A stretch of DNA of 7,389 bases from Thiotrichaceae bacterium. Its GTDB lineage: Bacteria; Pseudomonadota; Gammaproteobacteria; Thiotrichales; Thiotrichaceae. The notes below the pieces were generated by a model, which made no database searches, was not told where the DNA came from, and saw only the letters and a list, made by a program, of their open reading frames with translations. Below, in pieces: positions 1-5,247 of this stretch. The position numbers and the translations under genes were made by a program. The DNA is taken from the NCBI GenBank assembly GCA_027030285.1, contig JALVFC010000490.1, positions 1-7,389 on the forward strand, in the 5' to 3' direction. Position 1 is the first letter of the stretch. Each line of letters begins with the position of its first letter.

Positions 1-62
1 ATGTGTTTGATGATGCTGGTATCCCGCATATAGAAATGTTCCGCATAACAGGTGCTCCCTGA
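1..62 (+). CDS. 3' end of an unidentified upstream gene
   Basis: An open frame enters from the left edge (first full codon at base 3) and ends with TGA at 60-62. The visible C-terminal residues are VFDDAGIPHIEMFRITGAP. The stop overlaps the first base of the xerD start codon (TGATG), an arrangement typical of translationally coupled genes in one operon. Nineteen residues are too few to recognise a family, and an open frame this short could be chance. The tight stop/start overlap is the main argument that it is real. Confidence 0.4.
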   Translation, partial: VFDDAGIPHIEMFRITGAP

Positions 63-991
63 TGTGTGCAGATGAAACAGGCAAAGCCACCATAGCCCCA
101 GCCGAGCAAGCGATAATTGACCGCTTTCTGGATCAGTTGTGGCAGGAAAGAGGCTTGAGTGAGAATACGCTGGCTGCCTATGAGCGTGATCTGCGTTTTT
201 TTGCCAACTGGTTAGCAGCACAAAAGAAAACGCTTGCCCAGGCAATGCAGGCGGATATTCAGGCTTATCTGGGACACCGCATTCAGCAATCCAGCAAAAC
301 AAGCAGTACAGCGCGTCTATTATCCAGCCTGAAACGTTTTTACCGCTATCTGTTGCGTGAAAAGCAAATCGAAGTCTCTCCGGTTGACTTAATTGAAGCG
401 CCCAGGCTGGGGCGTAGCTTGCCTGCCACCTTGACCGAAGATGAGGTGGTGAATTTATTAAATGCACCCGATACCAGTCAGCCGGAAGGTCTGCGAGATC
501 GTGCCATGCTTGAGTTGTTATACGCCACTGGAGTGCGTGTCAGTGAGTTGATTAGTTTGCAACTGTCTTTTTGCTCGCTGCAAAATGGCGTGATCCGTGT
601 GTTTGGCAAAGGTAGCAAGGAACGTCTGGTACCAATGGGAGATGAAGCCGTAGAATGGTTGCAGCGTTACTTACAGGAAGCGCGCCCTGAATTAATGAAA
701 GGCAAGGGCGTGCATGCAGCCGTGTTTGTAACGAATCGGGGTAAGGGTATGACGCGACAGGCTTTCTGGTATGCTATTAAAAAACACGCACAACAGGCAG
801 GCATACGTGGCAAAGTCTCCCCGCATACCATCAGACATGCCTTTGCAACACATTTATTGAACCATGGGGCAGATTTGCGTGTCGTACAGTTATTGTTAGG
901 TCATGCGGATTTATCAACAACGCAAATTTATACGCATGTAGCTAAAGCAAGGCTTCAGGCTTTGCATAAAAAGCATCATCCTCGTGGTTAG
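62..991 (+). CDS. xerD: Site-specific tyrosine recombinase XerD
   Basis: XerD works with XerC at the chromosomal dif site to resolve chromosome dimers before cell division, in the cytoplasm and controlled by FtsK. The 309-residue protein is full length. Residues about 20-105 form the N-terminal SAM-like core-binding domain, and about 125-300 the catalytic domain. All catalytic residues are visible: R159 in GVRVSEL, K183 in FGKGSKER, H255 and R258 in SPHTIRHAFATHLL, H281 in LLGHADLS, and the nucleophile Y290 in TTQIYTHV. Each is offset by +11 from E. coli XerD as I recall it. The end, LHKKHHPRG, also matches the E. coli style, which favours XerD over XerC. The start is supported by AGGTG at 50-54, seven bases before ATG. 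The gene overlaps the preceding frame by one base and is followed by dsbC, as in E. coli. Nothing suggests a phage or integron integrase. Confidence 0.97.
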   Translation: MCADETGKATIAPAEQAIIDRFLDQLWQERGLSENTLAAYERDLRFFANWLAAQKKTLAQAMQADIQAYLGHRIQQSSKTSSTARLLSSLKRFYRYLLREKQIEVSPVDLIEAPRLGRSLPATLTEDEVVNLLNAPDTSQPEGLRDRAMLELLYATGVRVSELISLQLSFCSLQNGVIRVFGKGSKERLVPMGDEAVEWLQRYLQEARPELMKGKGVHAAVFVTNRGKGMTRQAFWYAIKKHAQQAGIRGKVSPHTIRHAFATHLLNHGADLRVVQLLLGHADLSTTQIYTHVAKARLQALHKKHHPRG

Positions 992-1078
992 TGTTCAGAA
1001 AAAGATAGACCTGATGCGCTTTTTGGCACTACCATAGCGGGCTTGAGTAAAACTGATGAAAATTGTTACCTTGATATT

Positions 1079-1082
1079 AGGA
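1079..1082 (+). promoter_or_regulatory. Shine-Dalgarno site choosing the dsbC start
   Basis: AGGA lies six bases before the ATG at 1089. The in-frame ATG at 1056 has only a weak site, and starting there would put eleven extra residues with paired lysines in front of a complete signal peptide. The site therefore supports the start at 1089. Confidence 0.7.
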
Positions 1083-1088
1083 AAAAAA

Positions 1089-1856
1089 ATGATTAAAAAA
1101 CTTACTATCGCTATTCTTTTGAGTAGCATTTTTATGTCTGGTTATGTATCAGCGGATACCACGAAACCCGATGCAAAGAACGATAAAATTGAAAAAATAA
1201 AAAAAGAACTGAAGGTCATGTTTGGCGGGGAAGAAGCCGATAAAGTCGTTGAAAGCGCTTTTCCTGGTCTCTATGAAGTAACAGTTGGCACAGAGGTTGT
1301 TTATATTTCTGAAGACACACAGTATCTCTTTTACGGCAACCTGATTGATCGTAAAAACAAGATTGACCTCACCCGGAAGGCAAAAGAAGCGGCCGAAAAG
1401 GCCTATGCAAGTGTACGCAAAGGCATTATAGACAAGCAGGATCCCAACAAGGCTATTACCTTTAAGGCAAAAGATGAAAAACAGGTACTCACTGTTTTTA
1501 CTGATATTGACTGTCCCTATTGTGTCAAGCTGCACAAAGAAGTACCGGAGTTAAACAAAAATGGTATTACAGTACGTTATTTGATGTTCCCACGCGCGGG
1601 TTTACACTCCCTTTCATATAAGAAAGCGGTCAGTGTCTGGTGTGCCGATAATCAGCAACAAGCCCTGACAGACGCAAAAAACCGTAAGCCTGTTCCAGAC
1701 AAGCAATGTGATAACCCGATAGCAGAGCAATACCAGTTAGGTCAGAAAATTGGTGTTAATGGCACGCCTGCGCTGGTGACAGAAGATGGTACTTTGATTC
1801 CAGGCTATATGCCTGCCAATATCCTGGTGCAGCGTTTACAAAACGCCAAAAAATAA
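1089..1856 (+). CDS. dsbC: Thiol:disulfide interchange protein DsbC, periplasmic disulfide isomerase
   Basis: DsbC is a V-shaped periplasmic homodimer that shuffles wrong disulfides in exported proteins and is kept reduced by DsbD. From the start at 1089 the protein has 255 residues. A signal peptide with an MIKK n-region and hydrophobic core probably ends after VSA (residue 22). An N-terminal dimerisation domain follows to about residue 85, then a charged linker helix, then the thioredoxin-like domain. The active site is CPYC at 142-145 within FTDIDCPYCVKLH. A second cysteine pair (C185, C207) matches the structural disulfide of DsbC. The cis-proline loop is GTPA (T226-P227). E. coli DsbC has CGYC whereas DsbG has CPYC. 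The xerD neighbour, the VKLH context and the extra cysteine pair favour DsbC, but a DsbG-like activity is possible. There are 97 bases between xerD and this start, with no clear terminator or promoter. Abundant exported cysteine-rich cytochromes nearby may benefit from it, which is only inference. Confidence 0.93.
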   Translation: MIKKLTIAILLSSIFMSGYVSADTTKPDAKNDKIEKIKKELKVMFGGEEADKVVESAFPGLYEVTVGTEVVYISEDTQYLFYGNLIDRKNKIDLTRKAKEAAEKAYASVRKGIIDKQDPNKAITFKAKDEKQVLTVFTDIDCPYCVKLHKEVPELNKNGITVRYLMFPRAGLHSLSYKKAVSVWCADNQQQALTDAKNRKPVPDKQCDNPIAEQYQLGQKIGVNGTPALVTEDGTLIPGYMPANILVQRLQNAKK

Positions 1857-1863
1857 TGCTTAC

Positions 1864-1897
1864 CTCCCGCCCGCTCTGGGATGCATCCGGGCGGGAG
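1864..1897 (+). repeat. Perfect 10-bp GC-rich inverted repeat after dsbC
   Basis: CTCCCGCCCG (1864-1873) pairs perfectly with CGGGCGGGAG (1888-1897) across a 14-base loop that itself contains the palindrome GGATGCATCC. It begins eight bases after the dsbC stop. No T-run follows on either strand, so it is not a standard intrinsic terminator. It could protect the 3' end of the dsbC message, pause polymerase, or lower expression of the next gene, whose ribosome site starts only seven bases downstream. Confidence 0.6.
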
Positions 1898-1903
1898 TTG
1901 CAC

Positions 1904-1911
1904 AAAGGAGG
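1904..1911 (+). promoter_or_regulatory. Strong Shine-Dalgarno site choosing the start at 1917
   Basis: AAAGGAGG is a near-perfect anti-16S match five bases before ATG 1917. It rules out the longer in-frame reading from ATG 1881, which would begin inside the hairpin loop and lack a ribosome site. Confidence 0.85.
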
Positions 1912-1916
1912 TGTTA

Positions 1917-2693
1917 ATGTTCGTTAAAACTCTCAAATTAGCTTTGGCACTTTGCATGCTCCTGTCATCATTCACTGCTAACGCTTTTGATAAAGACTTT
2001 CCACCTTATCCCAACGGTAAATTCCCTCTGCATTGTGCCATTCACTCCCTGAAACCGTATTCCGAAAGTGATCGCCACAAAGGCAACTTTAAAAGCCGTT
2101 ATCTGGTAAACGATAAACAAACCAGGCTGGTTTTTGATCTCAATATGAATTATCAGAAAGGCAAGGCAGGGATGTATCTGAGTGTTAAAAACACTACTGG
2201 AAAAGTCTATATCAAGCCCCTCAAGGTTGGTTGGCATCCCACCAATATCCGCTCTGTTTACTGGGCATATCTCAATAAAGACAACAAGAAAGACTATATT
2301 GTGAATATGGATACAGGAGATGGTTATTTATCAGCAGGGAGAGAAAACACCACTTTTATATTGTCAACAGGCAAAGGCTACACAGCCCGACAAATCGGCA
2401 GCTACCATCTCCAGCCAGAAGATTTTTATGACTACTCTACTGACAACAAATGTGAATACCTGCACCAATCTCTGTTAAATACAGGTAAACAGACCTACTG
2501 GGCATACAATATCTTACAGTTTATCGGCGGCAGGATAATCGTAAAAAACCAGCTGAGCCGCTACTTCCCCAAATGGATTCCATTGACGCTAGACCCTTCT
2601 GCCCAGCCAGTAAAACTCAGTGCTAGGGAAAAACAGCAATTAAACCGTCTGTATTTAAAACAACTGTATACTTCCCTGGTCTCGACAGACTAA
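1917..2693 (+). CDS. Exported protein of unknown function with an FG-GAP-like stretch
   Basis: This 258-residue protein is not one I recognise. Residues 1-23 (MFVKTLKLALALCMLLSSF, then TANA) form a clear Sec signal peptide with probable cleavage at ANA|FD, so it should be periplasmic or secreted. The mature part has two cysteines, in LHCAIH and NKCEYL, which could form one disulfide and make it a client of the Dsb system. Around residues 110-150, AYLNKDNKKDYIVNMDTGDG followed by an FILSTGKGY strand resembles the calcium-binding loop pattern of FG-GAP/VCBS propeller repeats (D-x-N-x-D-G-x-x-D), but it is degenerate and only one copy is obvious. The C-terminal third is basic and aromatic, and no membrane helix is seen after the signal. 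The gene lies 60 bases after dsbC on the same strand and may be co-transcribed, depending on what the hairpin between them does. The coding call is firm because of the ribosome site and signal peptide; the function is open. Confidence 0.85.
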   Translation: MFVKTLKLALALCMLLSSFTANAFDKDFPPYPNGKFPLHCAIHSLKPYSESDRHKGNFKSRYLVNDKQTRLVFDLNMNYQKGKAGMYLSVKNTTGKVYIKPLKVGWHPTNIRSVYWAYLNKDNKKDYIVNMDTGDGYLSAGRENTTFILSTGKGYTARQIGSYHLQPEDFYDYSTDNKCEYLHQSLLNTGKQTYWAYNILQFIGGRIIVKNQLSRYFPKWIPLTLDPSAQPVKLSAREKQQLNRLYLKQLYTSLVSTD

Positions 2694-2814
2694 CCGTATT
2701 CAGGTAGCTCATCACAACCCATTGCCCGCATTACATGCCTTTAGGTCATTCCACTTCCAGTGATAAATCATTAATATAATTTTCCACATAGTGTTTTTAA
2801 CAAGAAAATCTTCA

Positions 2815-3075
2815 TTACCGCTTTAAAAAAACATAGTCATGCGGTGCAGTGCCAGGAGATACCTCTCTAATATGTTCAATCCCTTTCAGAAAACTGCTGG
2901 TAGAGGTTGCAGAAGATTTTACTTCAACTGGAAGCATGCCATGAGCGGAGCGCATTAATAGAACAATTTTGTTGCCATTGGAATCTCTATTAAATAGAGT
3001 TGTGGGACGTTTGTCCTTGTTAAGTAACTGCTTTCTTATTTCGGTAATGGTGCGAATAATAATAGTAGCGAGCAT
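2815..3075 (-). pseudogene. Decayed C-terminal fragment of an AAA ATPase/DUF4143 family protein
   Basis: The minus-strand frame encodes 86 residues that line up by eye with the very end of proteins having an N-terminal AAA ATPase and a C-terminal DUF4143 domain, usually around 400 residues. ITEIRKQLLNKDKRP resembles the helix before the PD-(D/E)XK-like core. FNRDSNGNKIVLL corresponds to the usual FWRDSxGxEVDLL, and LPVEVKSSATSTSSFLKGI to the PIEIKSSxT...FLKGL motif. The E-x-K pair survives (E51, K53), but the E-V-D stretch has become K-I-V (36-38) and the tryptophan is lost, as expected for a gene no longer under selection. The ATPase part is missing, and TAA stands in frame four codons upstream of the ATG. 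The fragment is therefore a relic, possibly of a mobile or accessory gene. It could still be translated as a short protein, but I think this unlikely. Confidence 0.65.
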
Positions 3076-3087
3076 AGGTGACCGTTA

Positions 3088-3115
3088 TATGTAAATTGCA
3101 TCTTTGTTTTACATA
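3088..3115. repeat. 8-bp inverted repeat TATGTAAA/TTTACATA
   Basis: TATGTAAA (3088-3095) and TTTACATA (3108-3115) are perfect inverted copies separated by 12 bases. The spacing would suit a dimeric regulator or a weak hairpin. It lies about 375 bases before the predicted start of the hao transcript, and just upstream of the DUF4143 relic when read on the minus strand, so it may be a leftover operator of that gene. Confidence 0.4.
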
Positions 3116-3291
3116 AATAGCCTTGCATTGTAGGCACAGGGTGGTGATAACTTCCGGGTCGTAAGTCTGTTGCCCCTATGATGTTAACAAAAGGATCAAA
3201 AGCACCGCCCTTATTTGTAGCACATAGCCTATTTAGTGCTTTAAAATAGTGCATTTATCGGCTATGAAATTGAGTTACTCATTTTGATTAC

Positions 3292-3390
3292 CTTATTAAG
3301 ATAAGTTGAGGCAGAGATAATTATAAACATACTGTTACTGCTCTAATGTCCCCATCTTGTTGTTAGATAAGCCTTATTTCTCAACATAAG
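3292..3390. promoter_or_regulatory. Cluster of ATAAG/CTTAT elements, candidate upstream activator sites
   Basis: CTTAT or its complement ATAAG occurs five times: 3292-3296, 3301-3305, 3367-3371, 3373-3377 and 3386-3390. They form the palindromic pairs CTTAT-taag-ATAAG and ATAAG-c-CTTAT. They lie about -185 to -87 relative to the predicted sigma-54 start at 3477, the interval where enhancer-binding activators usually sit. The region is AT-rich, so chance is a real alternative. The pattern does not match the NtrC consensus. Confidence 0.3.
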
Positions 3391-3401
3391 AATTACTTCA
3401 G

Positions 3402-3419
3402 CAGGAGTTTTTCCTCCTG
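3402..3419. repeat. Small hairpin CAGGAG-TTTTTC-CTCCTG
   Basis: A perfect 6-bp stem with a six-base loop lies 32 bases before the -24 element. A loose T-rich stretch (ATTATTTTTG) follows 8 bases later on the + strand. It could be a weak terminator blocking read-through from upstream into the hao gene, or simply spacer DNA. Confidence 0.3.
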
Positions 3420-3450
3420 ATCTCCATTATTTTTGTCAATACCATATTTT

Positions 3451-3466
3451 TGGTACGGAAATTGCC
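3451..3466 (+). promoter_or_regulatory. Sigma-54 (RpoN) -24/-12 promoter for the HAO-like gene
   Basis: TGGTACGGAAATTGCC matches the sigma-54 consensus TGGCACG-N4-TTGCW at all positions except T for C at the fourth and C at the last. The invariant GG (-24) and GC (-12) are exactly ten bases apart in register. Counting from the GC at 3464-3465, transcription should begin near A3477, giving a leader of about 38 bases with GGAG at 3504-3507, seven bases before ATG 3515. Sigma-54 promoters need an ATP-dependent activator and often serve nitrogen metabolism, which fits a hydroxylamine/nitrite-type enzyme next to an ammonium channel. No convincing sigma-70 promoter was seen here. Confidence 0.75.
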
Positions 3467-3514
3467 TAGGACATTCAGAGCTAAATTGCCAAAAACAACT
3501 ATTGGAGTAAGCAA

Positions 3515-5182
3515 ATGAAGTGGTCAACTTTATTTTTGAGTATCCTGTCTCTGTTATTTATATCGTCTGCAATTTCAGACCCAACGACGGGTAATGGCTG
3601 GTGGGTTACTAATCCGCTGCCCGTGCCACCAGCAAAGAATCAACAACAAGCCCAGCCAGGTGCGCCTGTTGCACCCCCTGCACCTGTATTTGCCACTCCA
3701 TCTGTGCCCGCTGCTCCAGCAGCTCAAGCTGCTAGTTCTGCACAAGCTAAAACAAAGGTGGCAATGGATGGCAAGGAGCCAGTCAAGATACTTAAAGGTT
3801 TTGATAACCTCAGTCGTGAGAGTGCAACCTGTATGTCCTGTCATCGTGAGAAGTCGCCGGGTATTTATGATCAATGGGGGCATTCAAAGCACTTTGCAGC
3901 CAATGTGGGTTGTTACGAGTGTCACAAGGCAGATAAAAGTGACAAAGATGCGATCATGCATAAAGACTTTGTTATCTCGGTGATTGTTTCTCCTAAAGAC
4001 TGTTCGAATTGTCATAAAAAGGAAGTGGAGGAGTTTGATCGCAGTCATCATGCGACGGCGGGCGATATTCTTGGTTCATTAGATAATGTACTGGCAGAGG
4101 TGGTAGAAGGTGCACCGACTTTGTCAGGTACTTCTCCGATTACTGCGATGGGTTGTGCGGCATGTCATGGCTCAATTGTTCGTGTGAATTCAGATGGTTC
4201 ATTAGATAAATCCAGCTGGCCGAATACAGGCATTGGTCGGATTAACCCTGATGGATCTAAAGGTGCTTGTTCAGCCTGTCATTTGCGTCACAATTTTTCT
4301 GCTGAACAATCACGCCGTCCTGAAGCCTGTGGGCGTTGTCATTTAGGTCCTGATCATCCACAAAAAGAAATCTATGAAGAGTCGGCTCACGGTATTGCTT
4401 ATCGTGCCAATCAAGACAAGATGAATCTGAATTCGAGCAAGTGGATTGCGGGCGAAGACTATACGGCTGCACCAACCTGTGCTACCTGCCATATGTCACG
4501 TACCAAAGATTTGCCGGTTAATCATGATATTGGGGGGCGTATAGCGTGGAATTTGCGCGCACCTGTATCGGTTCGAGTGGATGCAAAATCAGTGAGTCAG
4601 GGCAAAGAAGCAAAACCCTGGTTAGAACGTCGCAAGGATATGAAGTCGGTTTGTCGTTCCTGTCATGGCGATAATATTGTTGATAACCATTTTGAACAGT
4701 TAGACACTTTTGTGAAGACGTTTAACGACAAATTCCTGATTCCTGCTAAAAAACTTAATATTGCCTTATTGAAAAACGGTCTTCGTGATAAGACCAAGTT
4801 TAATGAAGATATTGAGTGGAATTATTTTTATCTCTGGCATCACGAAGGTCGTCGTGCGCGTCATGGTGCGGCCATGTTTGCACCTGACTATGTACACTGG
4901 GAAGGGGTGTTTGAAGTTGCACATCGCTTCTATACAAAAATCGTACCTGAGGTTAAAGAACTCATCCATAAAGCCAGGAAAAACGGTAATACTAAAGGTG
5001 CCGAGGCGGTTGATAAATTATTGAATGAGATTCTTGAATCACCCATGCATCGCTGGTTTAAAGGAGCCAAGCCCCCAAAAGCCTGGCGACCTTCGGATGA
5101 TGATAATCATGGTTTCAATATCATGAAAGCAAAGATGAAGGCGGAAGCTGAAGCGGCTAAGGCGGCAAAAGCAAAGCAGTAA
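3515..5182 (+). CDS. hao: Octaheme cytochrome c, hydroxylamine oxidoreductase (HAO) family
   Basis: Family members oxidise hydroxylamine (to NO or nitrite) or hydrazine in the periplasm, or in other lineages reduce nitrite or hydroxylamine to ammonium. The 555-residue protein has a signal peptide (MKWSTLFLSILSLLFISSAIS, probable cut after residue 21), a proline/alanine/glutamine-rich linker at about 34-80, and eight CXXCH heme sites at 106, 133, 163, 214, 252, 272, 322 and 380. The heme spacing and family stretches are typical: GIYDQWGHSKH, EFDRSHHATAG, WPNTGIGRINPDGS, GPDHPQKEIYEES and WHHEGRRARHG. D280-H281 after the sixth heme are candidate active-site residues. Y459 in MFAPDYVHWEG is the candidate tyrosine that crosslinks to the catalytic P460 heme in true HAO; its presence favours an oxidase, since reductive relatives lack it. 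The residue after W462 is E463, where I recall histidine in nitrifier proteins. The tail (536-555) is rich in Lys and Ala, with no membrane anchor seen. No haoB follows; amt does, after a terminator. Family is certain; reaction direction is not. Confidence 0.93.
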   Translation: MKWSTLFLSILSLLFISSAISDPTTGNGWWVTNPLPVPPAKNQQQAQPGAPVAPPAPVFATPSVPAAPAAQAASSAQAKTKVAMDGKEPVKILKGFDNLSRESATCMSCHREKSPGIYDQWGHSKHFAANVGCYECHKADKSDKDAIMHKDFVISVIVSPKDCSNCHKKEVEEFDRSHHATAGDILGSLDNVLAEVVEGAPTLSGTSPITAMGCAACHGSIVRVNSDGSLDKSSWPNTGIGRINPDGSKGACSACHLRHNFSAEQSRRPEACGRCHLGPDHPQKEIYEESAHGIAYRANQDKMNLNSSKWIAGEDYTAAPTCATCHMSRTKDLPVNHDIGGRIAWNLRAPVSVRVDAKSVSQGKEAKPWLERRKDMKSVCRSCHGDNIVDNHFEQLDTFVKTFNDKFLIPAKKLNIALLKNGLRDKTKFNEDIEWNYFYLWHHEGRRARHGAAMFAPDYVHWEGVFEVAHRFYTKIVPEVKELIHKARKNGNTKGAEAVDKLLNEILESPMHRWFKGAKPPKAWRPSDDDNHGFNIMKAKMKAEAEAAKAAKAKQ

Positions 5183-5194
5183 TTCTTTTATAAG

Positions 5195-5220
5195 TGCCGT
5201 ATTTGCTATACGGCATTTTT
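5195..5220 (+). terminator. Rho-independent terminator after the HAO-like gene
   Basis: TGCCGTAT (5195-5202) pairs perfectly with ATACGGCA (5208-5215) over a five-base loop, followed by TTTTT (5216-5220) and a further T/C-rich stretch. It begins 12 bases after the hao stop and ends 27 bases before amt. It should end most hao transcripts, leaving amt to read-through or its own promoter, which I could not identify. Confidence 0.88.
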
Positions 5221-5247
5221 CCTTTCCCATATAAGGTCGAGTCAGAT

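Larger units (their letters stand above)
3076..3450. other. AT-rich intergenic region without a recognisable gene
   Basis: This stretch lies between the DUF4143 relic and the sigma-54 promoter. A 72-codon minus-strand frame (3036-3254) crosses it but shows no domain, no signal and no convincing ribosome site. What it does hold is a set of short inverted repeats: 3088-3115, a TGAGTTACTCA palindrome at 3271-3281, the ATAAG/CTTAT cluster at 3292-3390, and a small hairpin at 3402-3419. No tRNA, CRISPR or insertion sequence is visible. It is most simply read as the upstream control region of the HAO-like gene plus debris of a lost gene. Confidence 0.6.

Noticed and set aside
62..991. Integron or phage integrase instead of XerD
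   Set aside because: Full-length identity pattern to XerD including the C-terminal HHPRG, the dsbC neighbour, and no attC, attachment site or phage genes nearby.
1056..1088. Upstream ATG for DsbC
   Set aside because: Weak ribosome site. The ATG at 1089 has AGGA at good spacing and begins a standard signal peptide.
1881..1916. Upstream ATG for the exported unknown protein
   Set aside because: It lies in the hairpin loop without a ribosome site. ATG 1917 has AAAGGAGG in front and starts a signal peptide.
3219..3240. AGCAC...GTGCT dyad as an NtrC site
   Set aside because: The gap between GCAC and GTGC is 12 bases instead of the seven of NtrC sites, and the flanking C/G positions do not match.
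3036..3254. 72-codon minus-strand frame in the intergenic region
   Set aside because: No recognisable domain, no signal peptide, no good ribosome site. It overlaps the DUF4143 relic in another frame and is of chance length.
3431..3461. Sigma-70 promoter with TTGTCA as -35
   Set aside because: No acceptable -10 at 15-18 bases; the matching region is instead the -24 element of the sigma-54 promoter.
3594..3983. Long plus-strand frame inside the HAO-like gene
   Set aside because: It is the +1 shadow of the heme-protein frame, basic and low in sense, with no ribosome site. The CXXCH-bearing frame is clearly the real one.
5194..5247. GTG start that would lengthen Amt by 18 residues
   Set aside because: The codon sits at the first bases of the terminator stem, and the extra residues would be encoded by the hairpin and T-run. 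ATG 5248 gives a normal Amt N-terminus.
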